Below are positions 1 through 7,050 of a DNA stretch of 11,176 nucleotides, in pieces. Source of the stretch: XYD1-FULL-44-32 sp964355855 (lineage in GTDB: Bacteria; Patescibacteriota; Minisyncoccia; Phycocordibacterales; XYD1-FULL-46-19); contig CAYHFD010000025.1 in assembly GCA_964355855.1 (NCBI GenBank), forward strand, positions 1-11,176. Reading direction: 5' to 3'. Each line of letters opens with the position of its first letter. The first letter of the stretch is position 1. A program made the position numbers and the translations under genes. The notes beneath the pieces are model-generated. The model did not search any database. It had not been told where the DNA came from and saw only the letters and a program-made list of their open reading frames with translations.

Positions 1-142
1 GAATATCGAAATTCGAAACAATATCTAAATCCCAAATGGGAAAAATTAAAAATGTTTTTAATTTAATATTTAATGCTTTGAGCCCATTTGTTTCGGGCTT
101 CGGATTTCGTACTTCGTGCTTGTTCGTTTGTGCTTCGAATTT
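1..142. repeat. TTCGAA-rich intergenic inverted repeat, copy A (may extend past the window edge)
   Basis: The stretch downstream of rpsG holds a left arm (about 1-20, GAATATCGAAATTCGAAACA) and a right arm (about 90-142) built from TTCG/CGAA words in the opposite sense, so the two can pair imperfectly. Between them lie small perfect palindromes: CCCA/TGGG at 31-40, AAATTAAAAA/TTTTTAATTT at 43-64 and AGCCC/GGGCT at 81-99. The same word set recurs at 654-767. No protein is supported here. The inner hairpins could stop transcription leaving rpsG, but the tract is too AT-rich and irregular for a firm terminator call. Confidence 0.55.
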
Positions 143-146
143 TACT

Positions 147-626
147 TTATTTCCTCCGCGCCAAGGCAAAATGAGCAAAAGCTCGGTTGGCCTCGGCCAT
201 TTTATGAACATTTTCTTTTTTCTTGACCGCCTCACCTTCATTTTTAGAAGCGTTCACTAGCTCGTCAGCCAATCGTTCCATCATTGGTCGACCCGATTTA
301 GACTTGGCTGAATCAATAATCCAACGCAAACCAAGGGCCAAGCGACGCTCCGGCCGAACTTCGTGGGGCACCTGATAGTTAGCACCGCCTACCCGACGTG
401 AACGCACCTCCATTTGTGGACCAACATTGGAAATAGCTGATTCAAATATTTCCAACGGCTCACTTTTAGCCTTTTCTTTAATAATATCAAAAGCGCCATA
501 AACTATTTTACGGGCGGTGTTCTTTTTGCCCCGTTCCATAATATAATTAATGAGCTTCTCTACCTTTAGGTTTTGGTAGATAAGGTCTGGGGCTAAACGA
601 CTAGTTGGTTTGTGCTTGCGACGCAT
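147..626 (-). CDS. rpsG: 30S ribosomal protein S7 (uS7)
   Basis: This is the primary 16S rRNA-binding protein that nucleates the 30S head and lies next to the E-site tRNA and mRNA exit. The 159-residue protein has the normal bacterial length and is colinear with the family: a basic N-terminus (MRRKHKPTSR), the helix with INYIMERGKKNTARKIVY, the beta-arm region with GGANYQVPHEV and RPERRLALGLRWI, and the C-terminal KMAEANRAFAHF. The ATG at 626 gives the expected N-terminus. It follows rpsL in the usual str-operon order, but 145 bp separate the two genes and most of that is an inverted repeat. The usual next gene, fusA, would lie off the left edge, if present; rpsG is followed at once by another repeat. 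Confidence 0.97.
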   Translation of the reverse strand: MRRKHKPTSRLAPDLIYQNLKVEKLINYIMERGKKNTARKIVYGAFDIIKEKAKSEPLEIFESAISNVGPQMEVRSRRVGGANYQVPHEVRPERRLALGLRWIIDSAKSKSGRPMMERLADELVNASKNEGEAVKKKENVHKMAEANRAFAHFALARRK

Positions 627-653
627 GATTTAAAAAAATAATTTATTATTTTT

Positions 654-767
654 AAGCACGAAATTCGAATATCGAAATCCGAAACTAACTAGAACTGAAT
701 TTTTTGTTATTTTAGACATTTTACTTTTAAATTTGTTTCGGTTTTCGAGCTTCGTGCTTCGAATTTC
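654..767. repeat. TTCGAA-rich intergenic inverted repeat, copy B
   Basis: The left arm (about 654-685, with CACGAAATTCGAATATCGAA and CCGAAAC) and right arm (about 735-767, with GTTTCGG, TTCGAGC and TTCGTGCTTCGAA) are imperfect reverse complements around an AT-rich spacer. Copy A uses the same words (GAATATCGAAATTCGAAAC; TTCGTGCTTG; TGCTTCGAA). The repeat fills nearly all of the rpsL-rpsG spacer, so it would be transcribed with the operon and could fold into a long hairpin. No transposase or coding potential is seen. It could be a REP/MITE-like family or a transcript-stability element; which one cannot be told from two copies. Confidence 0.6.
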
Positions 768-771
768 ATCG

Positions 772-1188
772 CTACTTACTTTTTGGTCGCTTGTTACCAT
801 ATTTGGAACGACCCTGACGACGTTTATCGACGCCGGCGGCATCAAGCACCCCACGAACAATGTGGTAACGAACACCCGGCAAGTCTTTAACGCGACCACC
901 ACGAATCATAACCACCGAGTGCTCTTGTAAATTGTGACCTTCGCCTGGAATATAAGCGGTTACTTCCATACCATTGGTCAACCGAACACGAGCAATTTTA
1001 CGCAAAGCCGAGTTAGGTTTTTTAGGAGTAGTGGTTTTTACCTGCAGACAAACACCCCGTTTAAAAGGCGAATTATAATAGACTGGTCGATTTTTGAGCG
1101 TATTAAAACCCATCGCTAGGGCGACGGACTTGGACTTCTTTTCTACTTTTTTACGGCTCTTGCGAACCAGCTGATTGATAGTAGGCAT
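772..1188 (-). CDS. rpsL: 30S ribosomal protein S12 (uS12)
   Basis: This protein controls decoding accuracy at the A site of the small subunit. The 138-residue sequence carries the family hallmarks: N-terminal PTINQLVRK, the TTTPKKPNSALRK loop (Lys56 and Lys57 correspond to E. coli Lys42 and Lys43, where streptomycin resistance arises), and the GGRVKDLPGVRYH loop containing the Asp that is methylthiolated in many bacteria. Both loops are wild type. Residues around 20-40 hold the roughly 13-residue insertion relative to E. coli that is also seen in B. subtilis, so it is ordinary. A candidate promoter lies just upstream at 1200-1228 with a very short leader. It is the first gene of the rpsL-rpsG unit. 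Confidence 0.97.
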   Translation of the reverse strand: MPTINQLVRKSRKKVEKKSKSVALAMGFNTLKNRPVYYNSPFKRGVCLQVKTTTPKKPNSALRKIARVRLTNGMEVTAYIPGEGHNLQEHSVVMIRGGRVKDLPGVRYHIVRGVLDAAGVDKRRQGRSKYGNKRPKSK

Positions 1189-1199
1189 GAACAGGGAAT

Positions 1200-1228
1200 A
1201 CTTTAATACAAACAGACGATAAATGCAA
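1200..1228 (-). promoter_or_regulatory. candidate sigma70-type promoter of rpsL-rpsG
   Basis: On the minus strand TTGCAT (1228-1223) and TAAAGT (1205-1200) are separated by 17 bp, with four of six -10 bases matching the consensus. Transcription would start around 1193, giving a leader of only a few bases before the rpsL ATG at 1188. The -10 box is imperfect and TATTAA overlaps it, so the exact start is uncertain. A weak hairpin TATGGC/GCCATA (1252-1285) lies between this site and the M50 gene but lacks a T-run. Confidence 0.35.
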
Positions 1229-1287
1229 GAAAATGGGCTAGTGAGATGTCCTATGGCTACTAGGTACTATCTAGGCTCGGCCATAAA

Positions 1288-1947
1288 TTAAATCCCCACT
1301 CCAGTCAACCACGAAAATAGCCAAAGCATGATTGGTGATAATAATTCAGCGAGAAAAAAAACTACCACCAACAAAAGGACAAGCTGATACCGCCCCATCC
1401 ATTCCTCTATCCAGCGTAAACGGTAAGGCAGGATAGCAAAAAGAATCTTAGACCCATCAAGGGGTGGGATTGGGATTAAATTAAAAATAGCCAGAACAAT
1501 ATTCATCAAAACAATAGTTTGCATCAGTCCCAGCACTTCGACCGAGGAAATACTAAAAATAGAAGAGAATCGGACACCCAAACCAAAAACTGTCGCTAAA
1601 ATTAAGTTAGACACTGGTCCGGCTAGGGCCACCAGCGCCGGACCCCACTTACCCGCCCGTAAATTGTAAGGGTTGTAGGGTATTGGTTTAGCCCAACCAA
1701 AAATAACTCCACCCGGAAGTAAACTCATAAAAAAGGGCAGGATAATCGAGCCTAAGGGGTCGATATGGGGCAAGGGGTTAAGAGTCAACCGCCCCGCCTG
1801 CTTGGCCGTATTATCGCCGAGCGCTAAAGCCATGTAGCCATGGGCCACCTCGTGAACCACGACGGAAATAATAAGAATTATAACAAAAAAAATAGTTTCC
1901 AGACCCATAGTGCTTGTATTTACAAGTTTATCAAGCCATGATAGCAT
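1288..1947 (-). CDS. M50-family site-2 protease (intramembrane zinc metalloprotease, YwhC-like)
   Basis: This 219-residue membrane protein carries the zinc-site motif HEVAH (His32, Glu33, His36) inside its first long hydrophobic segment and, later, NLIPIPPLDGSK, the LDG motif that supplies the third metal ligand in S2P proteases. Several further hydrophobic segments follow (about 105-125, 135-160 and 185-210). It is the compact type without PDZ or CBS domains. Known relatives cleave transmembrane segments of anti-sigma factors or clear signal-peptide remnants; the substrate here is unknown. The ATG at 1947 is 23 bp from the divergent rpmB start; Met14 is an alternative start that would leave more room for promoters. 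It lies 99 bp upstream of rpsL and need not be co-regulated with it. Confidence 0.9.
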   Translation of the reverse strand: MLSWLDKLVNTSTMGLETIFFVIILIISVVVHEVAHGYMALALGDNTAKQAGRLTLNPLPHIDPLGSIILPFFMSLLPGGVIFGWAKPIPYNPYNLRAGKWGPALVALAGPVSNLILATVFGLGVRFSSIFSISSVEVLGLMQTIVLMNIVLAIFNLIPIPPLDGSKILFAILPYRLRWIEEWMGRYQLVLLLVVVFFLAELLSPIMLWLFSWLTGVGI

Positions 1948-1970
1948 ACGAAGGTCTAATATCTAAATAC

Positions 1971-2183
1971 ATGAAAGCTTGCCCAATTTGTAGTAAAACT
2001 AGCCGTATGGTCGGAGGATATTCCAATCGTGTCCGCGCTACTAAATTTAATGGAACCGGCATCACTCGCAAACAACCCAACCTCCAATGGGCAACTTTGC
2101 CAGCCCAAGCTGGTGGTGGACGGATAAAAATCTGCACCTCCTGTTTGAAAAAAAATAAACATTTGGAAATAAAAATGCTCTAA
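1971..2183 (+). CDS. rpmB: 50S ribosomal protein L28 (bL28)
   Basis: This is a small large-subunit protein near the E site. The chosen ATG gives 70 residues starting MKACPICSKTSRM; an in-frame ATG at 1914 would add 19 unrelated residues inside the opposing M50 gene and is rejected. Family signals are the GGYSNRVRATKFNGT segment (usually SHS/SNRKTKR followed by F.PN) and RKQPNLQWATLP. CPIC near the N-terminus and CTSC near the C-terminus (residues about 56-59) form a four-cysteine zinc ribbon, so this is the zinc-binding (C+) paralogue. TAATAT 8 bp before the ATG may be a -10 box, implying a nearly leaderless message. The gene ends 3 bp before a strong terminator stem. Confidence 0.93.
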   Translation: MKACPICSKTSRMVGGYSNRVRATKFNGTGITRKQPNLQWATLPAQAGGGRIKICTSCLKKNKHLEIKML

Positions 2184-2186
2184 ATA

Positions 2187-2207
2187 AAAACCACCGCTTG
2201 GTGGTTT
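2187..2207. terminator. bidirectional intrinsic terminator between rpmB and the MBL gene
   Basis: AAAACCACC (2187-2195) pairs perfectly with GGTGGTTTT (2199/2200-2207 side) around a short GCTT loop. T-rich sequence follows on both strands: TTTTCATTT on plus, TTTTTATTT on minus. It sits exactly between the convergent stop codons of rpmB (2183) and the ComEC-like gene (2208), so it can serve both. Confidence 0.85.
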
Positions 2208-3074
2208 TCATTTACACCCCTTCATACACCGAACAGCTAAACCGTCAGACCAAAAAGCAATTGTCCCTTCAATTGCCGTATTAAAATACGGAATTTTTAA
2301 ATCATCAAGACGGCCGAGCACTTCTTGATGGGGGTGACCGTAGCGGTTATCTTTGCCAGCCGAGATGACCGCGTACTCCGGCTGAACAGCGGCCAAAAAG
2401 TAAGCCGCGCTGGAAGTTTTGGAGCCATGGTGGCCAAGCTTTAAAACATCTGCCTGTAAATCTTGACCATATTTTTGGACCAAGTGATCCTCGGTCGAAA
2501 TTGGGGCATCGGCAGTCAGTAAAAATTCCGTCTCGCCGTAGACAAGACGGGCCACAATTGAAGCATCATTGCTTTCGCTTCCAGTCATATCATATTCCGG
2601 CCAAAGAATTTCCAGCGTTATTCCATCGTCAAGCTTAATAATCTGACCACTTCGGGCAACCAATCTTTCTGCTTGTTCTTTTTTTGCCCCCTGGTCATAA
2701 GAACGATAATCGTCGGCTTCTTCACTTAGACCATTGTCCAAAGCCCCCAAGACTTCAAAACGTTGAAAAATTGGTCCAAAGCCCCCAATATGATCGGCAT
2801 CGGCATGGGTCGCAATAACCAAATCAATTGACCGGTCAAAAAAAGGCATCACTTGCCCCAAACCCCGTAAGACTTGTCGACCGGAACCACTATCTACCAA
2901 TACTTGGTTACCATTCGGGGCTTCAATAAAAATAGCATCACCTTGACCGACATCTAAAAAATAAACTTTTAAAATACCATCTGGTGTTTGATAAAAAATT
3001 GTTACCCAAACTAAACAAGCAAGCACCAAAATTATAGCCACGACAATCCAACGAATTGCTAACCACCTTTTCAT
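2208..3074 (-). CDS. membrane-anchored ComEC/Rec2-type metallo-beta-lactamase-fold hydrolase
   Basis: The 288-residue protein starts with one hydrophobic segment (about 8-30), probably a signal anchor. The rest is an MBL domain matching the C-terminal domain of ComEC: LKVYFLDVGQGDAIFIE, VLVDSGSG, the metal motif THADADHIGG (His90, Asp92, Asp94, His95), LTADAP and DVLKLGHHGSKTSS. In ComEC this domain is thought to degrade the non-transported DNA strand during uptake. Here the ComEC channel domain is absent, so the protein may be an extracytoplasmic nuclease or phosphodiesterase, or work with a ComEC encoded elsewhere. TATAAT lies 7 bp before the ATG, pointing to a leaderless message. The sequence upstream is unreliable because of the scaffold join. 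Confidence 0.85.
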   Translation of the reverse strand: MKRWLAIRWIVVAIILVLACLVWVTIFYQTPDGILKVYFLDVGQGDAIFIEAPNGNQVLVDSGSGRQVLRGLGQVMPFFDRSIDLVIATHADADHIGGFGPIFQRFEVLGALDNGLSEEADDYRSYDQGAKKEQAERLVARSGQIIKLDDGITLEILWPEYDMTGSESNDASIVARLVYGETEFLLTADAPISTEDHLVQKYGQDLQADVLKLGHHGSKTSSAAYFLAAVQPEYAVISAGKDNRYGHPHQEVLGRLDDLKIPYFNTAIEGTIAFWSDGLAVRCMKGCK

Positions 3075-3081
3075 ATAACTA

Positions 3082-3087
3082 ATTATA
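3082..3087 (-). promoter_or_regulatory. candidate -10 box for a leaderless ComEC-like transcript
   Basis: The minus strand reads a perfect TATAAT whose last base lies 7 bp from the ATG at 3074, so transcription would start at or next to the start codon. No Shine-Dalgarno sequence is present. The matching -35 region would fall in the low-quality G/C homopolymer tract and cannot be judged. Confidence 0.4.
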
Positions 3088-3095
3088 ACATCGGA

Positions 3096-3313
3096 AAAGG
3101 GGGGGCCCCCCCCCGGGGGGGGGGGGGGGTAAAATTTTAAATTATATTTTTTTTTTGTAAAAATTTAACCGACGGCGGGGTTCGGGTGTTTTGGANNNNN
3201 NNNNNAACCAAAAAAATAAACCCCCCCAAAACCCACAAATTCCAAACCACCTTTTAAAAAAAAAAAATAAAAACCCCCCACCCGCCCCCCCCCGGCGGGG
3301 GCCCCCCCTTTTC
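3096..3313. other. scaffold gap with low-quality flanks
   Basis: Ten Ns occupy 3196-3205. On the left there is a run of G, C and G homopolymers and long T-runs; on the right, mirror-like A- and C-runs. Real gene-edge sequence resumes only near 3075 and 3320. This pattern is typical of error-prone read ends extended at a scaffold join. Nothing biological should be read from it, and the true distance between the ComEC-like gene and nrdJ is unknown. Confidence 0.9.
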
Positions 3314-3325
3314 TAAAATTTATAA

Positions 3326-5641
3326 TTAACTTTTAGTAGAAGAAATCGTTGCCCCTTCGGCTGGTATCTCTATTTCGCAAGTACCGCCAGCACAAGCTAA
3401 TTCTTTTTTAACTTCAGTTTCATCCTTCTTTTCGTAACTCATAATTTTAGAGAAATCCATATCGGTAAAACCTTTCAACATTTCATAGTAGCGAATTTCA
3501 TCGATTTCTTCATAAGGCGCCAACTGATAGACATGTTCCGAGCGGGGTAAGAAGGACAAACCACCAATCATGTCCCAATTTTCGTACAGCCAATTAGCCA
3601 CCACAATCCACTCGTTTTCCCCCACTGAAATAGTAACCGACGGATTGTGGTCAGTAAAGTTTTCCTTGACCATTTTCCAGTATTTCAACTGTTCAATTGC
3701 TGACAAATCATCTTTAAAAGTACTATTGTCTGGTGCCTTCACCGGAAATTCCAAAACATAAGTCGTGGCGTTTTCTAGTGACTGGCCCACTTCTGGATAG
3801 TAAGGTACCCCTTGGTCTCTTAACATTTTAAACAAAGAATCAGTGGCGGAAATACGAATACGACGAACATAATAAGCGGAATGACGAGCATGCATACCCG
3901 AAGACGCGTCAACGGTCTGCGAGGTAGTGCCAGAGGGTTTAACACAAGTGATAGAAGTTGATTCATTAATCCCAAACCGCTTGGCATATTCACGGTTAAC
4001 CTCGAGAGCTTCTTGTTTTAGTTTGGCCAGAGTCTCTGGTTTACGCACAGCTGGAGAATCCCACATACCAGTAATTGACACGCCAAGCAGACGCTCTTCT
4101 TCACAGTTTTGACGCCATTCATCGGACAGATAACGAAACTTGGTTAAGGTCGACTGGTAAGTTCCCAAGATAGTAGCGATGCGAATTTTTTGCAGTAAAG
4201 TGGCTTCGGTATCATCGGCGCGGGCGATAACTTCTGACAAATTACAAAACTGTTTGGGGCGCAAAATGATTTCGCCGCAGGGATTAGTTCCAAATTGATC
4301 AAAGTGGGCGGCCGATATTTTTTTACGACGCTCGGGCATAGTAGTTTTCAAACCACCCCGGTTAAAAATACCGCGCTCACCGGTGCCGGCCTGAACTAAC
4401 GCTGTCCACTCGGCTAGAAACTCTTGCGCACTGGGCTTTTCGGTATAAACGGCCGAGTTGTTGGCCAGACTGCGCTGAGGATCAGTTATCCAAAACAAAC
4501 CTTTTTTGGCATCACGAATGTCACTGTCATCCAAATCTGAAAGTGAAATAAGCGCACTTCGACGCACCCCACCAGACACGACTATCTCACCAATTTTACA
4601 AATAATGTCGTGAGCATCAAGATTAGACAAACGTTTACTCTGCCTCTTTAAGATTCGCTCGCGGGTAAAAGTTAGAAGCTGGCGCAGTGGCTCTGGCCCA
4701 GATGACTTCCCCCCCATCGTTTTTAGGCGAGCCCCCGCTGGACGCAATTGAGAAAAATCAAAATCAATATCCTTGCCAGCATACCAAGTCTTTAAGCCCA
4801 AAGTCAGGGCGTCGCACCAACCCTCTTTCGAGTCGTCAACGATCAAGGCTGGTAATTTTTCACCCGTCTGGCGCAAGATTATTGGCAATTGTTGAATATT
4901 CCAACTTTCGGCGGCAAAACCGGCGCCAGTTCCACACATTGAAACATACATAATCTCGGCAAAATCTTCTAGTTTGGTCGGGGCAATGAAGGAGCAGTTG
5001 TAGGCACAAACATTGGTTGTTCGCGCTGCTTTGCCGGCAAATTGCATTAGACGCATTGATGGCACCGCTTCTTGTTTCAAAATTGTCTGACGCACTTCTT
5101 CGTATTCAGTTTCGGCCAGCTTGTCGCCCAAATTTTCTTTCATGAAATCAATATAACGACCGACAGTTTCAATCCAAGTTTCGCGCCGATTTTCCTCTTC
5201 AATCCAGTTCGAGTAAGAACGATAATAAACAAATTCTCCGAGTGGATTTTTGAAATATTGTTTACTTTGGTCCACCAATTCTTTGACATGAGGTGGAATA
5301 TCGCCATGTTCACGACGGGCTTCGGCCCGCCGTTCGCGGTATAAAATATAAGCCTTAGCGACAGCTGGAAACTGGCTCAAAATAAGGGCCTTTTCCACCA
5401 CATCCTGTATTTCTTCCACCCCGGGAGTATATTCTTTGCCAGCCAATTTGGCCGCATTTTTACCCAGCTCCTCAACCACCACCCCAGTCACCTTTGTGGC
5501 AGCAGCTTCATCACCTTCACCCGTAGCTTTCATCGCTTTTAAAATAGCGTGGGTAATTTTCTCAATCGTAAAAGGCACAACCGTACCATTTCTTTTAGTG
5601 ATATTTTTGACGCTGTTTTTTTGGAGTGACTCTGGTGACAT
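3326..5641 (-). CDS. nrdJ: adenosylcobalamin-dependent (class II) ribonucleoside-triphosphate reductase with N-terminal ATP-cone
   Basis: This enzyme reduces ribonucleotides to deoxyribonucleotides using a thiyl radical generated from coenzyme B12. The 771-residue chain has an ATP-cone at about 12-105, then an RTPR-type catalytic barrel. Visible active-site residues are Cys212 in NVCAYNCSF (redox partner), Cys455 and Glu457 in NPCGEI (thiyl-radical Cys and general base), Cys466 in QFCNLSEV (second redox Cys), KPSGTTSQ near 568-575, and the C-terminal shuttle pair Cys750/Cys755 (CAGGTC). All expected residues are intact. The monomeric Lactobacillus leichmannii RTPR lacks an ATP-cone, so a cone here suggests added dATP/ATP control. 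It has its own promoter and is separated from the upstream operon by a terminator. No cobalamin genes are visible, so B12 is presumably scavenged. Confidence 0.93.
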   Translation of the reverse strand: MSPESLQKNSVKNITKRNGTVVPFTIEKITHAILKAMKATGEGDEAAATKVTGVVVEELGKNAAKLAGKEYTPGVEEIQDVVEKALILSQFPAVAKAYILYRERRAEARREHGDIPPHVKELVDQSKQYFKNPLGEFVYYRSYSNWIEEENRRETWIETVGRYIDFMKENLGDKLAETEYEEVRQTILKQEAVPSMRLMQFAGKAARTTNVCAYNCSFIAPTKLEDFAEIMYVSMCGTGAGFAAESWNIQQLPIILRQTGEKLPALIVDDSKEGWCDALTLGLKTWYAGKDIDFDFSQLRPAGARLKTMGGKSSGPEPLRQLLTFTRERILKRQSKRLSNLDAHDIICKIGEIVVSGGVRRSALISLSDLDDSDIRDAKKGLFWITDPQRSLANNSAVYTEKPSAQEFLAEWTALVQAGTGERGIFNRGGLKTTMPERRKKISAAHFDQFGTNPCGEIILRPKQFCNLSEVIARADDTEATLLQKIRIATILGTYQSTLTKFRYLSDEWRQNCEEERLLGVSITGMWDSPAVRKPETLAKLKQEALEVNREYAKRFGINESTSITCVKPSGTTSQTVDASSGMHARHSAYYVRRIRISATDSLFKMLRDQGVPYYPEVGQSLENATTYVLEFPVKAPDNSTFKDDLSAIEQLKYWKMVKENFTDHNPSVTISVGENEWIVVANWLYENWDMIGGLSFLPRSEHVYQLAPYEEIDEIRYYEMLKGFTDMDFSKIMSYEKKDETEVKKELACAGGTCEIEIPAEGATISSTKS

Positions 5642-5682
5642 ATTAAAGGATGAGAATAATAATTTACTAAGATGTACTGGTT

Positions 5683-5711
5683 ATTATAGTCTTCAAAAGA
5701 CCATTCGTAAA
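5683..5711 (-). promoter_or_regulatory. candidate sigma70-type promoter of nrdJ
   Basis: On the minus strand TTTACG (5711-5706) and a perfect TATAAT (5688-5683) are spaced by 17 bp. Transcription would start near 5676, leaving a leader of about 35 bases with no obvious Shine-Dalgarno sequence before the ATG at 5641. I see no palindromic NrdR-like pair of boxes next to it. A B12 riboswitch would need far more room than the 200-bp spacer offers. Confidence 0.5.
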
Positions 5712-5778
5712 AATTTATCGTGGATAAATAGGTCTGAAACCGCTCTACAAAACAGACGCTTCAAAGCCGCAAGGGTAG

Positions 5779-5825
5779 CCAAAAATTACCGCCTAACCAC
5801 AATGGTTTTGACGGTAATTTTTTGG
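5779..5825. terminator. intrinsic terminator downstream of the dsbA-VKOR operon
   Basis: CCAAAAATTACCG (5779-5791) pairs with CGGTAATTTTTTGG (5812-5825). An inner AACCA/TGGTT pairing (5795-5807) extends the hairpin. Its T-rich arm works on the minus strand, downstream of the VKOR stop at 5846, and insulates nrdJ from read-through. The stem is symmetrical, so plus-strand activity is also possible. Confidence 0.65.
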
Positions 5826-5845
5826 AAAGTTAAAATATTTTCAAA

Positions 5846-6295
5846 CTAGTTTTTATTAACAAGTAAAGACCCAGAAAAAATTAGGTTAAGGATCGAGGTC
5901 AACGCCGAGACCAAGCAATAAGTACAGTAGGCCGACAAAATAAAAGCCTGAACATATAAAAACCAACTGGAAAATAACACGCCAATAATGGCCAAAAATA
6001 ACAATAATTTCTTTATTTGAGACGATTCTCTGTCGATCGCCCAAAAAGCAATGAAAAAGAAAACTAGGTAATAAATCAAACCCAACAGAGCCACCGGAAC
6101 TCCTAGGATTGAAGAATAAACACTACTAGTAACTGTGTCACAACCCTGAACCAAGACACATTTTACTGGTCCACCAATGAAATGTTTGGCCACTAAGTAG
6201 GAAGTGTCTAAAATGCCCAAAAAAGACACGGCCGCAATCGCAACCAGAAGACGGCGACTAGTTAGAACTAGTTGTTGTGGCAAGGGTGTTGTCAT
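5846..6295 (-). CDS. vitamin K epoxide reductase (VKOR) family membrane protein
   Basis: Bacterial VKOR homologues replace DsbB: they re-oxidise the DsbA-like oxidase and pass electrons to a quinone in the membrane. The 149-residue protein has four or five hydrophobic segments (about 15-35, 60-83, 95-122 and 125-142). It shows the loop cysteine pair Cys46 and Cys52 (CVLVQGC), the VYSSILGVPVALLG segment with the conserved Ser, and the quinone-proximal CTYC pair Cys124/Cys127. All four redox cysteines are present. The gene overlaps the upstream dsbA-like gene by 38 bp, so the two are almost certainly co-transcribed and translationally coupled. A shorter start inside the overlap cannot be excluded. 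A terminator follows. Confidence 0.92.
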   Translation of the reverse strand: MTTPLPQQLVLTSRRLLVAIAAVSFLGILDTSYLVAKHFIGGPVKCVLVQGCDTVTSSVYSSILGVPVALLGLIYYLVFFFIAFWAIDRESSQIKKLLLFLAIIGVLFSSWFLYVQAFILSAYCTYCLVSALTSILNLIFSGSLLVNKN

Positions 6296-7007
6296 TATTC
6301 TTGTTTATCTCGTCTTCTATTGTTTTATTAAACTCTGACTCGGTGCGAACTTCTACCCTGCGTCCATTTAGAAAAAAAGTGGGAGTAGCATTTACACCGG
6401 CCTGATTGGCACTAGCTAAATCGGCTTTTATTTTATCATCCACCTCTTTACTATTTAAATCAGCTTCTAGTCTTATTAAATCAAGTCCAACCTGTTTAGC
6501 GTAATCTAAAAAGACGGTTTTGGTTTCACTAACAGATAAAAGCGACCAAGAATCCTGATTGCTAAAAATCAAATCATGTATCGGCCAAAATTTGCCCTGG
6601 ATACTAGCCGCTTCGGCAAATTGGGACGCTAGAAGGGCTTTATTGTGTTGTTCGAGTGGAAAGTGGCGATAAACTAAGGCTAGACCTCGATCGCCATACT
6701 CACTAACAATTTCTGCCAGAAAAGGTTCAGTGGCCGCGCAGGCCGGACACTGAAAGTCGCTATACTCGACCAAGATAGCTTTAGGGCTAGTAGTGGCCCC
6801 GCGCACATGATCGGTCGCAGTAATCTCGGCGACACCAACTATCACATTGTCATCGTTTCCATCATTTTGAGCGGAATATCGGACCAGACCAAACACGACC
6901 GCTAGGGCAACAATAACTAGTACCGCCCCGACAACAAGCCTGTTGCCCGAACGGATCTGGTTTTTGCGCAAGTCCCGGTCTTTTTTTGATTCTTTGCTAT
7001 TATCCAT
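6258..7007 (-). CDS. DsbA-like thiol:disulfide oxidoreductase (membrane-anchored thioredoxin fold)
   Basis: The 249-residue protein has a basic cytoplasmic N-terminus, one transmembrane anchor (about 22-44) and an extracytoplasmic thioredoxin-4/DsbA-type domain. The active site is CPAC (Cys87/Cys90) in YSDFQCPACAATEPF, and the cis-proline loop is ATPTFFLNG (Pro209). The family introduces disulfide bonds into exported proteins. The overlapping VKOR gene is the expected re-oxidation partner, so this operon encodes a complete oxidative folding pathway. The ATG at 7007 is followed by a typical charged start. CPAC rather than CPHC, and the family's BdbD-like layout, mean that oxidase rather than reductase activity is inferred mainly from the VKOR partner. 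Confidence 0.92.
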   Translation of the reverse strand: MDNSKESKKDRDLRKNQIRSGNRLVVGAVLVIVALAVVFGLVRYSAQNDGNDDNVIVGVAEITATDHVRGATTSPKAILVEYSDFQCPACAATEPFLAEIVSEYGDRGLALVYRHFPLEQHNKALLASQFAEAASIQGKFWPIHDLIFSNQDSWSLLSVSETKTVFLDYAKQVGLDLIRLEADLNSKEVDDKIKADLASANQAGVNATPTFFLNGRRVEVRTESEFNKTIEDEINKNNDNTLATTTSSN

Positions 7008-7019
7008 AAGGTCTAGTCT

Positions 7020-7050
7020 ATCATAAAAAATAATATAATTAAGTTAACAA
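7020..7050 (-). promoter_or_regulatory. possible promoter of the dsbA-VKOR operon
   Basis: On the minus strand TTGTTA (7050-7045) precedes TATGAT (7025-7020) by 19 bp, slightly long; TATATT within the spacer is an alternative -10. Transcription would begin about 5 bases before the ATG at 7007. The tract is extremely AT-rich, so chance matches are likely. Confidence 0.3.

Noticed and set aside
3096..3313. G- and C-homopolymer tracts as a possible structured or regulatory region
   Set aside because: They surround a run of Ns and show mirrored single-base runs, the typical look of low-quality assembly ends.
5642..5845. Cobalamin riboswitch or NrdR boxes upstream of nrdJ
   Set aside because: The 204-bp spacer is taken up by a terminator and a simple promoter. 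No B12-box-like block or paired NrdR palindrome was found by eye.
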